Shown piece by piece: positions 28,333-37,423 of a stretch of DNA of 64,000 bases. The stretch covers positions 1,302,001-1,366,000 of the forward strand of contig NKJC01000001.1 in the NCBI GenBank assembly GCA_002256435.1, read 5' to 3'. The first letter of the stretch is position 1. Each line of letters starts with the position of its first letter. The notes under the pieces are model-generated. The model saw nothing but the letters and a program-made list of their open reading frames with translations. It was not told the origin of the DNA and did not search any database. The position numbers and the translations under genes are program-made. This DNA is from Chitinophagaceae bacterium BSSC1. Lineage in GTDB: Bacteria; Bacteroidota; Bacteroidia; Chitinophagales; Chitinophagaceae.

Positions 28333-30670
28333 TATCTAATATTTTATTTAATGCAGCATCAATTGAATCAAATCTTTCAATATTATCTTGCATGATCAAT
28401 TTAAATTCTTCAGTTACATAATCAAATTCGATTTTATAAATAGTGTTCATTTTTTCTTGGCAGATTTCTATAAATGGCTCATTATCTTCGCCTTTTACAG
28501 AATGATAAGTAATTTTAAAACCATTAATGTTTATTTCTCTATTTCTCAAAAACCAGTCGTAAGTATACAATTCTGTGAAGTATCCAGACATTCGAGTTGA
28601 GTTTAAGGGGTAATATCCTTTTCCATATTTTCTTATGTAATTTTTACGTGAATAATTGAAAAGTTTAAAATTATTAATGTATTTCTCCATGTATTGCCCC
28701 TTTACATTAACAAGTTCTTTTTCTTTAATCGTTTCTAATGATGTTAATATATTTTTAGAATCAAAATCTGGATGATTTATTATTTTTTTAATAAAGTCAG
28801 GATATTTATCGAAAAATTTACGCCAATTCTCGCCTCTTTGACGAACTGTGCTTCTATTATTAGAATTAAATATTCTGTTGTCTCCTTCGTGATAAAAACA
28901 ATCTCCTTGCGTTAGGAAAGCTCTGGTTAATAAATGGGTATTATCACTTAATACTTCTTCACTAAATAATGCTGCTGTTTTTTTAAAGTTATTTCTAAAA
29001 ATACTACGATCATTTTTGTCATTATCTAAATTAAAAATAAAGCCTATTTGACCATAGAAATAAGAATGATTTTCCGCCTCTACAAGAACGGCTTCCCACA
29101 AATTATCATCAATAATCAACTTCGCCTTTTTAATTTCTTCTTCACGTTGGGTAACAGAAAAGAATTCAATGTCATCTGAGGTCAATTCTACAAGTGTTTC
29201 ATAAACGCTTTTGCGGACACTCATTTTTTTAATTAAAGCCTCTATAATTATAATTGCTTCAATAAATAATTTAGGACTATCAATTTTTGAATTGTATATT
29301 AAATTAGAAATAACTCTTACCCATTCTTTAAAATGAATGTTTGCTCCATCTAGTGCTGATAAATAGCGAGTTATAGCGTAATGAAATGTGGTATCCCACC
29401 AATTATATTTATTTACTCGTTCACCAAAAATAAATTCAGTTAGGCTACATTTGATGTATTTCTCAACAATGATATCTGTTCCTTGATTTAAGTCAAAATT
29501 TAGGTAATCTAATATGTGTAAATAGTCGTCAATATTATTGCCAAATTCATTACATGCTTTAAATAACTCCAATGGATTTGAATCCGGTTTTCTAAGTATA
29601 GCAATTACAGATTTAAAGTCATCAATACTCCAGTCATCAGTACTATAATCGTCCAATTCTTTTTCGTCTGTTAGGCCACCTTCATCGGTTTTAATATTTT
29701 TTAAATAATCTGCCAATAAAAGTATTTTGAAGTATTGTAAGAATTCATTGTCAATTTTATAAGTTGATTTGCTCTTATATTTCCAAAATAAATCAGTCCA
29801 GCTTAGGTCTAGTTTCTTTTTCCAATTATCTACAGATATACTATCGCTTAGTTCCTTAATCAACCAAGCTTTAAAATTTTCAAAATGAGTTAAGTGTTTA
29901 CCCCTTGCATTCATTTTTATGTATAAATCATCCGTTTGGTCAAAATTTTCTAAATCAAAAAAATCAAATGATACTAATCCATTTGAAGTTAAATTTGACC
30001 AAAGTTGTTCGTGGTTTAAAATTTCGCTTTTAAATTTTTGATGAATATCTTCAACTACTACAAGCATGCTAAAAACAGTGGGATCTTTTTCCCAAACTGT
30101 GAAATACTGATCACTATTTTTTATTAACTCTGCTGCGCTAGTTGTTTCATTTGAAATATCAAAATGATGACTGCATATCATATGACAAAACTCTTTTGAG
30201 CTGTTTCGCGTTGAATATGAAAACTTTTTTAAAATCTCTAGTTCTGATTTTTTATTGCCAATTTGAGCTAAATACCAGTGGAAAAGAAACAATGTTGTTA
30301 ATCGTTGTTGCCCATCTAACGGCACAAAACTTACAGCTTCATTTGCTGATATTAATTGGTTGACTATATTATACTCTAAATTGATATTAAGCCCACTAGC
30401 ATAAGATTCTATTGATTTTAATAAAGACTCAATATTATCTTTATTAGTAATTCTATTTGTTTCATTTTCTTTTCCTAAAAGTTTACCATAAACAAAATCC
30501 AAATTCATTGGTGAATTATCGAGAATTGCACGACTAATATCCTCAACAAATTTTCTTCTTACAACTGCTGCCGTTTTTCGACCATATGTATAGTCACGTT
30601 GAATAATTGGAATTTCAATTCTGTTATTGGAAATAATATCCCAAAAGGTATTATAATTACTTTTTTCCAT
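28322..30670 (-). CDS. DUF262 (GmrS-like) protein, 782 aa
   Basis: A DUF262 protein. Conserved motifs are IPIIQRDYTYGR (18-29) and VPLDGQQRLTTLFLFHW near 118, the DGQQR nucleotide-processing signature shared by GmrSD and BREX-associated DUF262 proteins. The remaining ~600 residues are helical without a visible DUF1524/HNH nuclease, so it may act as the regulatory or sensor half. Its ATG overlaps the stop of the preceding DUF262 gene by one base. Confidence 0.85.
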   Translation of the reverse strand: MEKSNYNTFWDIISNNRIEIPIIQRDYTYGRKTAAVVRRKFVEDISRAILDNSPMNLDFVYGKLLGKENETNRITNKDNIESLLKSIESYASGLNINLEYNIVNQLISANEAVSFVPLDGQQRLTTLFLFHWYLAQIGNKKSELEILKKFSYSTRNSSKEFCHMICSHHFDISNETTSAAELIKNSDQYFTVWEKDPTVFSMLVVVEDIHQKFKSEILNHEQLWSNLTSNGLVSFDFFDLENFDQTDDLYIKMNARGKHLTHFENFKAWLIKELSDSISVDNWKKKLDLSWTDLFWKYKSKSTYKIDNEFLQYFKILLLADYLKNIKTDEGGLTDEKELDDYSTDDWSIDDFKSVIAILRKPDSNPLELFKACNEFGNNIDDYLHILDYLNFDLNQGTDIIVEKYIKCSLTEFIFGERVNKYNWWDTTFHYAITRYLSALDGANIHFKEWVRVISNLIYNSKIDSPKLFIEAIIIIEALIKKMSVRKSVYETLVELTSDDIEFFSVTQREEEIKKAKLIIDDNLWEAVLVEAENHSYFYGQIGFIFNLDNDKNDRSIFRNNFKKTAALFSEEVLSDNTHLLTRAFLTQGDCFYHEGDNRIFNSNNRSTVRQRGENWRKFFDKYPDFIKKIINHPDFDSKNILTSLETIKEKELVNVKGQYMEKYINNFKLFNYSRKNYIRKYGKGYYPLNSTRMSGYFTELYTYDWFLRNREININGFKITYHSVKGEDNEPFIEICQEKMNTIYKIEFDYVTEEFKLIMQDNIERFDSIDAALNKILDNGK

Positions 30671-32520
30671 TACTTGTAAAACTCCCTCAATTGTTCCTGA
30701 ATAAAATTTTGATATGCTACCATATCCGCCTTCCCAAAAAAACTATCCGTGATGTTTGAATTGTTTTTGGTATAAATTTTTGTAAATACATTTTTTGTAC
30801 AGGGTGGAATAAATACCAACTTTTCTTTTCCTTCAGTATTTGTGTATTTCCCATTTAAATCCAATTCAACAATATCTGCTCTTTTATCTAAAAATAACTT
30901 ATTGCTTAATTTACTGTTTGTATTCTTATCCAATAATGCCAAATTGGGTAATTTATGAAGTCCTAATTCATTGGAGAGCATTTCTATTAGTTCTTCTAAT
31001 TTATCCAGTTGGTCTTTTTTAAGTTTAAGGTCAGATAATTTTCTGATATCATTATTTGAAATATTTTCAAAATATACTTGGACTGTTTTTATTATACTAA
31101 TTATTGCATCACTGGGATTTGGTTGCCTTTGGTAATAATCTCCATTTTTTTCTAACCAATTAGCAATTTCGCCTACAGAATTATAATCACGTGGGTTTTG
31201 TGGATTAACATGCTCAACGCTCCAAGTATCATTTTTATATAGCTCGAATGGAAATCTATTATTACTAGAATTTTTTAAGTAATGTTGTATATTTAATAGT
31301 AGTAACACCTTTTCACATTCTTTTCTATTTTCGCTATAGTTTATAATCTCTAAATCGTATTTCAATTGCTTTTGTTTGTTTTCATCTTCTATTGTTTTTT
31401 TAAATTCGAGAGTTATACAAGCAATTAATTTTTTTTGAAATATTTCTTTAGATGTTCCGATACTTAAATCAATAATAGATGATAAAGATTTGATTTTACT
31501 TGTTATTAAAAAACCGATATAATGAAATAAGGTTTTATTATTATACCACTCATTTAGTTTATTAAATGTGTTTTTTATATCATTCCAGTTTAATGCAATA
31601 CCGCTATTAAACTGCCCTTCATATAAACGGTAAGAAAATAAATTGTCATGCTTTTTAAAGTCGCGTTTGTTAACAAGGTCTATTAAAAAGTCGATACGTG
31701 TTTCTGTAACATCATATAAATCGTTATCGCAAATAAAATACCAAAAGGAATCGTATTGCAGCTTACTTTCTATTTGGTCCCATTCAAGAGCCAATTCAGT
31801 AATTTTAAGTTTGGCTATTTCTTTTGAATGTTTATTTTGCCTATCTGTTTGCAAGACAAATAACCCCTTAATTAACTCAGCACTTGTTAAGGGTATTTTA
31901 CCAGCATTTAATTTTAAAAATACATCTTCAGCATTTGAGTTTAAGCCATTATGCTTAGGAGCCTTATCAATATCATACCAGATGACATGTATTTGATTCA
32001 GAAGTTTATTTATAAAATCGATTTTATCAACTGTTGAATTTGTTTTATTAAACCATTGGGCAATTGCCTTATAAACTGTATAAAAGTGAAATACATCCAC
32101 ATTGTTATAGGATTTAAAGTCGGGCAATTCGATTAACTCCTCCCAGCTTACATTGTTTAAAGCAAATGGTGTGGTGGCCAGTAATTTATCCAATAAAAAT
32201 ACTTTACTCTCGTTTCGGGTTTCGTATGAAATTGAGAATGCAGTAGTAAGTTTATTATTTAAAAAAGCCAAGATCAAGTATATACTTGTTAAGCGCTGTT
32301 GGCCATCAATTAATTCTACTTCATTATTTTGTTCTTTTACAATGATGGGTTGAAGGCAGTATCTGCCTTTGTTGTGCTTGTTTACATCGTTTAGTAATTC
32401 ATTTATTTCCTTTTCATCCCACTTATATCCTCTTTGATAATCTTTAACAATAAAATGTTTGCCCACCAATGCGTTTATTGGAATAAAATCAATGGCTTTT
32501 ATATTATTTTCTACTGCCAT
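30670..32520 (-). CDS. DUF262-DUF1524 (GmrSD-like) protein, 616 aa
   Basis: It begins with DUF262 (FIVKDYQRGYKW, then ELIDGQQRLTSIYLIL) and ends with a DUF1524-type HNH region (WSVEHVNPQNPRD, His-Asn like). This is the GmrSD arrangement of a type IV enzyme that cuts glucosylated or otherwise modified DNA. I took the ATG at 32520 (MAVENN). The three upstream codons open with TTG and would overlap hsdS. It is 2 bp behind hsdS. Confidence 0.87.
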   Translation of the reverse strand: MAVENNIKAIDFIPINALVGKHFIVKDYQRGYKWDEKEINELLNDVNKHNKGRYCLQPIIVKEQNNEVELIDGQQRLTSIYLILAFLNNKLTTAFSISYETRNESKVFLLDKLLATTPFALNNVSWEELIELPDFKSYNNVDVFHFYTVYKAIAQWFNKTNSTVDKIDFINKLLNQIHVIWYDIDKAPKHNGLNSNAEDVFLKLNAGKIPLTSAELIKGLFVLQTDRQNKHSKEIAKLKITELALEWDQIESKLQYDSFWYFICDNDLYDVTETRIDFLIDLVNKRDFKKHDNLFSYRLYEGQFNSGIALNWNDIKNTFNKLNEWYNNKTLFHYIGFLITSKIKSLSSIIDLSIGTSKEIFQKKLIACITLEFKKTIEDENKQKQLKYDLEIINYSENRKECEKVLLLLNIQHYLKNSSNNRFPFELYKNDTWSVEHVNPQNPRDYNSVGEIANWLEKNGDYYQRQPNPSDAIISIIKTVQVYFENISNNDIRKLSDLKLKKDQLDKLEELIEMLSNELGLHKLPNLALLDKNTNSKLSNKLFLDKRADIVELDLNGKYTNTEGKEKLVFIPPCTKNVFTKIYTKNNSNITDSFFGKADMVAYQNFIQEQLREFYK

Positions 32521-32522
32521 AC

Positions 32523-33878
32523 CTAACAAACTTTTATTTTACCCGTTACCGCACTATTTATTAAAGTAGCTTTGTATTCTTTTAGCTTTTCTATTTCTTG
32601 CTCTTTGAGGGAAATGGCGGTGGCAATTTTGGCAGACCCGTTATCAATATGAATTAGAATATTTTCTTGTTCTTCCAGCGAAGGCAAGACAACAGGGAAA
32701 TTACCTAGATTTTCCATCGAAAGATTTGGTTGAGCAGATTGAACCGCGACTAACCATGTCAATTCTTTAATAATACTTGATGATAGCCATGCAGCCAAAT
32801 ACCGAGGAATTACTTTAGGATTAGGACGAACAAATGCAACAGCTTGATTAGTATTGGAAGGAGTTTGCTCCTTACTGACAATTGCTATTTTGCCCAAAGT
32901 TGCGCCAGCTATCACAAAAAGAATATCATTCTCTTGTAATTGCGACCTTTGAATAATTGCATTTGTTTTTTCGTCAATAAAATGTGCTGGAGAATTAGTT
33001 ATAAATCCATCTTGAATATTTTCCGCTTTTATATATCGGATAGGTCCTTCATCCAGGATGTTTCTTCCTTCTGTTGATGGTGTAGTTCCTTTTGAAATCT
33101 TATTTGAATATTGTTTTACTCTTGCAACCTCCCATCCCTCCGGTATCCCCCCGATCCATTCTACTCCGCTGTCCTTCAACTTTACATTTGGGTTTAGCCC
33201 ACTGGTAACAGCTTTGTGTATGAGTATCTGCCTACGCTCTTTAAGCAGTTCTATTTGTTTTTGTTTGATGTCAATAGCTTGGTCTATCAAGGCGGCTTTG
33301 CGGTCTAGAAAGGCAGCAATGGTGATTTGTTCTTCTATAGTTGGCGCAAGAATATAGAAATTGTTAATGTTAGAAATTGCAACACCTCCAATCATACCAG
33401 ACATTGCAAGTTTAAATTGAGTTTGGAATAAACTTCCCTTTAATGTATAATATAGAAACTTTGAGTTGGTGTTGTTTTTTGCTGAAATACATGCAAGTTT
33501 ATTTACAAAACAAACGTCCTGATTAGTAAATGCTATTTTTCTACCAGCGCTTCCACCTTCAATACATATTAAAGAAGAATTACTCATAGCAACTTTATAT
33601 TTCTGCTCATTTATGGGGATTCTCAATCCATTTTCGTAACTAATTACTGAAGTATCCAAATCAATATCTTTTGATGAAATATATGCCAAGTGTGTTTCAT
33701 CATCAGATTCATATTTGGCCTTTTTGTTTTCATTCAAACTATCTCCATTATATATTTTAGAATTTATTTTAAGCTTAATTTCATCCCAATGGCTCGGAAT
33801 TTCCCCCAACCATTCTACTCTTGAATCTTTATAAGAAGAATACTTCTGCATTTTTATATTTTCCATTACCGTTTCCAT
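32523..33878 (-). CDS. hsdS: Type I restriction specificity subunit S
   Basis: A 451-residue HsdS with two target-recognition domains, each opened by the same phrase: VEWLGEIPSHWDEIK (about 20) and VEWIGGIPEGWEVAR (about 238). Each is followed by a helical conserved region (AAFLDRKAALIDQAIDIKQKQIELLKE and later IEKLKEYKATLINSAVTGKI). It defines the bipartite DNA target of the methylase and nuclease. It overlaps hsdM by one base. The many similar half-sequences make it a natural place for recombination. Confidence 0.94.
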   Translation of the reverse strand: METVMENIKMQKYSSYKDSRVEWLGEIPSHWDEIKLKINSKIYNGDSLNENKKAKYESDDETHLAYISSKDIDLDTSVISYENGLRIPINEQKYKVAMSNSSLICIEGGSAGRKIAFTNQDVCFVNKLACISAKNNTNSKFLYYTLKGSLFQTQFKLAMSGMIGGVAISNINNFYILAPTIEEQITIAAFLDRKAALIDQAIDIKQKQIELLKERRQILIHKAVTSGLNPNVKLKDSGVEWIGGIPEGWEVARVKQYSNKISKGTTPSTEGRNILDEGPIRYIKAENIQDGFITNSPAHFIDEKTNAIIQRSQLQENDILFVIAGATLGKIAIVSKEQTPSNTNQAVAFVRPNPKVIPRYLAAWLSSSIIKELTWLVAVQSAQPNLSMENLGNFPVVLPSLEEQENILIHIDNGSAKIATAISLKEQEIEKLKEYKATLINSAVTGKIKVC

Positions 33879-36244
33879 TAAGCCAGATTTAAAATTTCAC
33901 GAATCAAACCATCACTCAATTCTTCTAGTTTCAAAATATCGGTACTTACTTCATCAATAGCACGCAGAGGTTTGTGGCGGTAAAAATATTTATTGAAACT
34001 TATTTCGTAGCCAACTTTAGTAGCATCAAGGTTTATCCAAGCTTCGTCTACATGAGGTTTTACTTCCCGTAAAAAGTAGCTGTAAATATTTTCTTTCAGA
34101 GGTACATTTTCGGTATCACGCAAATCGCTTTCGGTTTCGTATTCTATATACTCACCCTTTTTGGAAGTAGCAAAATAGCCAAAATCAGTAAGCTCAGTTT
34201 CTTTACAATCCAAATGTTCCAATAATTCTTTTAATTTATCTTCGGTTAATTTTACCGTTCCTTTAATTACTTTTTCAGCGGAGGCATCATACCAACTCAC
34301 CGCATTTAAAATGGCATTTTTTTCAGAAGTTGAGAGTTTGATATTGAGTGTTTTCAATACTCCATCTACTTTTTCTTTAAATACATTAAAGTCATTGTAT
34401 TCTTCATTGCCGATGGCTTGCATTAAATCAGTAGCAGTGTTTAATAACTCTACTTGTTTTGCCCACAGCGCTTCGCTTACTAAGGTCTTGCTTTGTTTGG
34501 CGTTGAGGTTTAATTCTTTTTTTTCGCACCATTCAATAATATCTTTTTCGTGTTTAGCTAGGTCGTAATAGACCCCTTCGCCTAATGTTTCATACACCCA
34601 AACCATAGGTTCTCGCAAGGTTTTATCAAACCGGAGTTCAGCAATACGTTTAGTGGTAAATTGTGCTTTTAATCGCTTAGGGCGTTCAATGGTTACTTTG
34701 TAATAACCAAAATCTGTGTTATCAAATAGTTGAGAAGCTATGCCTTGTTCTTCTTTAGTTTCAGGATGAATAGTACGGTCAACAGCCTGCATCTTTTGAT
34801 ATACCGAAACTATTTCACGAATATGATCTGGAGCAAACTCACAGTTTTTATTTCCTAAATTCTTACGCAGTTTACGGAATAATAAACCCGAATCTATCAA
34901 TTGTACTTTGCCTTTGCGAGTCTTTGCTTTGTTGTTGCTCAATATCCAGATATAGGTAGTAATGCCTGTATTGTAAAACAAATTGTTTGGCATTTGTACA
35001 ATGGCTTCCAACCAATCGTTTTCAATAATGTATCTGCGAATGTTACTTTCGCCACCGCCAGCATCTCCTGTAAACAAACTGCTTCCATTATGTACAGAAG
35101 CAATACGAGAGCCCAAAGGACTTTGTGTGAGTGGTTTCATTTTGTTGACCATCTCCATCAGGAAAAGCAATTGCCCATCAGAAGAACGAGGCGTTGCATC
35201 GGCATCATCCTCATTTCCCCAGTAGTCTTTTAGTTTAATTTGAAAACGAGGGTCAATAATGTCTTTACCGTCTTTAATAAACTTTTGCTCACTTGCCCAC
35301 GACTTTCCATAAGGCGGATTGGAAAGCATATAGTCAAAAGTTGTTCCAGCAAATTCGTCTGTAGAAAGAGTTGAACCCACACGAATATTTTCTGGGTTGT
35401 TGCCTTTGATCATCATATCCGATTTGCAAATGGCATAGGTTTCATCGTTTATTTCTTTGCCATACAAATACACATCTCCCTTCGCTTTTATTTCACCTTC
35501 TTCATCCTTTACAAAATTTTGAGATTCAGTAAGCATACCACCACTACCACAAGCAGGGTCATAAATGGTCATAACTGGTGGAAGTTTATCTTTAACAGGT
35601 TCAAAAATAATGTGGGTCATAAGGTCAATAACTTCACGAGGAGTAAAATGCTCCCCAGCTTCTTCATTATTGTCTTCGTTAAATTTTCGAATCAACTCCT
35701 CGAACACATAACCCATTCCCAAGTTGGTTAATGGCAGAAGTTTTCTTCCTTCTGGATCATTTTTTTCAAAAGGAGTAAGGTTGATGTAAGGCGAAGTGAA
35801 TTTCTCCAACACATTTAATAAAACATCTTTCGATGCCATATGACGTACCTGGCTTTTGAGTTTAAACTTTTCAATAATCTCTTTTACGTTTCCGCTAAAG
35901 CCATTTAGGTAATCTTCAAAATTGGCTTGAAGTATTTGTTGGTTATTAGTAGCCGTATCGTGTAAGCGTTGCAATGTCCATTCACTGGTATTGTAAAATA
36001 CGTACCCACTAGCTTGCCTTAGACCATTTTCATCCCACTCTGTAAACTTGGCTTCTTCCTTTTGAAAAACTAATTCTTCCAATACAGCTGCCTTTGTTGG
36101 TTCAAGCAAAGCATCTAATCTGCGAAGCACCACCATTGGTAAAATTACATCACGGTATTTTCCTCTTACATATACATCCCGCAAACAATCATCTGCTATG
36201 GACCAAATAAAAGAAACTGATTTGTTATGTACGGCTGTGTTCAT
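33878..36244 (-). CDS. hsdM: Type I DNA methyltransferase subunit M
   Basis: A 788-residue N6-adenine methylase. It has HFTPREVIDLM (199-209), SAM motif I DPACGSGGMLTES (229-241) and catalytic motif IV NPPYGKSW near 312, all intact. A C-terminal extension of about 300 residues (ending in IYSYFLREVKPHVDEAWI ... KVGYEISFNKYFYRHKPLR) is normal for this long HsdM class. It methylates host sites with HsdS and forms the restriction complex with HsdR. It is 6 bp behind the receiver-domain gene. Confidence 0.95.
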   Translation of the reverse strand: MNTAVHNKSVSFIWSIADDCLRDVYVRGKYRDVILPMVVLRRLDALLEPTKAAVLEELVFQKEEAKFTEWDENGLRQASGYVFYNTSEWTLQRLHDTATNNQQILQANFEDYLNGFSGNVKEIIEKFKLKSQVRHMASKDVLLNVLEKFTSPYINLTPFEKNDPEGRKLLPLTNLGMGYVFEELIRKFNEDNNEEAGEHFTPREVIDLMTHIIFEPVKDKLPPVMTIYDPACGSGGMLTESQNFVKDEEGEIKAKGDVYLYGKEINDETYAICKSDMMIKGNNPENIRVGSTLSTDEFAGTTFDYMLSNPPYGKSWASEQKFIKDGKDIIDPRFQIKLKDYWGNEDDADATPRSSDGQLLFLMEMVNKMKPLTQSPLGSRIASVHNGSSLFTGDAGGGESNIRRYIIENDWLEAIVQMPNNLFYNTGITTYIWILSNNKAKTRKGKVQLIDSGLLFRKLRKNLGNKNCEFAPDHIREIVSVYQKMQAVDRTIHPETKEEQGIASQLFDNTDFGYYKVTIERPKRLKAQFTTKRIAELRFDKTLREPMVWVYETLGEGVYYDLAKHEKDIIEWCEKKELNLNAKQSKTLVSEALWAKQVELLNTATDLMQAIGNEEYNDFNVFKEKVDGVLKTLNIKLSTSEKNAILNAVSWYDASAEKVIKGTVKLTEDKLKELLEHLDCKETELTDFGYFATSKKGEYIEYETESDLRDTENVPLKENIYSYFLREVKPHVDEAWINLDATKVGYEISFNKYFYRHKPLRAIDEVSTDILKLEELSDGLIREILNLA

Positions 36245-36250
36245 ATTTTA

Positions 36251-37423
36251 TTATATTCTAATTTTTTTAATTAATGTTCTTGGGTTTTCTGTAACTACAA
36301 TTACCTCAATAGATTGATTAAGTTTAAGTTCAAATTCTTTAACCAGTGGAGGAATTATACTTAGTGTACTACCACCTAAAGAAGGCATAAATGTTCCATA
36401 ACCATTTTCATGAATTTTTATAACTTTTCCAGTTATCCATTCTCCTTCTACCCAAACGGGGATTTGATACCAGAGTTGTTTATTCAATTTTATCTCTTGA
36501 TGTTCATCAATAAATATCTTAACCCACACCAATACATCAAATAATTGATTTAGAGTACTCCTAAATAAATATGGTGTATTATTTAATGCTATGAATTGTT
36601 TTACTTTAAGTGTTAGTTTTTCAGGTAATTCATGAGAAGCGTCTTGAGATACCTGTAAAATACTTTGTATAAGAAAAGATATTGTAGGGTGTATTGGGTT
36701 TGAATGCCATTTATATTCTTGATGATTATCACCCAGAAAACGGTTTGATTGATTTATCCAGCCGTTTTTAGAAAATATTTCATTTGGGATTAATGCTAGG
36801 TCTTTTAGTTTACCGAATAATATTTCAATTATACCCCTAATTTCGTTTAGTGCTTTAATTACATCTATAGCTTCCTTGCTTTCGTTTAATTTAACTAGAC
36901 CTAATAGCTTTAAATCAACAATATTTCCCAAATAATTTTCTGAACATATTTCAAAAACTTTTTTGTATTTATAACGAATTTGAGTGTCTTCTTGTATAGC
37001 CGAATCCGCTTTAATATCTAACCAAAGTTGGTCAATTAATATTGGGTCATTCTTGTCATATACTTTGTTGTCTTTAAAAGAACTTGCAAGAGAATTTTTA
37101 TCTATAGTGAAACTAGCTTGTCCTGATAAAATAAACCAGGGCATTTTTTTTATTTGCTCCATTTTTAGTAGAGTTGTTGCTACATTAAAAAATGGTTTAT
37201 TACTTGAAGTTGTGCCCAAATCGTTTTTGTCAAGATAAAAAATACCATCAAGTATTGCAGCATCATAAAGTCTTATGTTTTTTTCTAGTTCTTCAATCCC
37301 ATCCTTTGCATTACCAAATCCAACTAATTCAATATCATTTAGGAATGCTTTTTCTTTAATGATCTCCAGTGTCTCGTGTGCATCATCAAACCATATAACT
37401 TTCAACTTACTCATGCTCTTCAA
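36251..37423 (-). CDS. Receiver-domain protein in type I RM operon
   Basis: A 390-residue protein whose first ~130 residues read as a response-regulator receiver: acidic pair DD at 13-14 (VIWFDDAHE), phospho-acceptor D59 (DAAILDGIF), Ser in WFILSGQ, and Lys in VYDKND. The remaining ~250 residues are a helical region and a C-terminal barrel-like stretch (WVEGEWITGKVIKIHENGYGTFMPSLGG) that recalls an OB or S1-type fold. No known DNA-binding output domain. Its start (ATG at 37423 or 37414) overlaps the methylase-kinase fusion by up to 17 bp. It is the natural receiver for that kinase. Confidence 0.75.
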   Translation of the reverse strand: MKSMSKLKVIWFDDAHETLEIIKEKAFLNDIELVGFGNAKDGIEELEKNIRLYDAAILDGIFYLDKNDLGTTSSNKPFFNVATTLLKMEQIKKMPWFILSGQASFTIDKNSLASSFKDNKVYDKNDPILIDQLWLDIKADSAIQEDTQIRYKYKKVFEICSENYLGNIVDLKLLGLVKLNESKEAIDVIKALNEIRGIIEILFGKLKDLALIPNEIFSKNGWINQSNRFLGDNHQEYKWHSNPIHPTISFLIQSILQVSQDASHELPEKLTLKVKQFIALNNTPYLFRSTLNQLFDVLVWVKIFIDEHQEIKLNKQLWYQIPVWVEGEWITGKVIKIHENGYGTFMPSLGGSTLSIIPPLVKEFELKLNQSIEVIVVTENPRTLIKKIRI

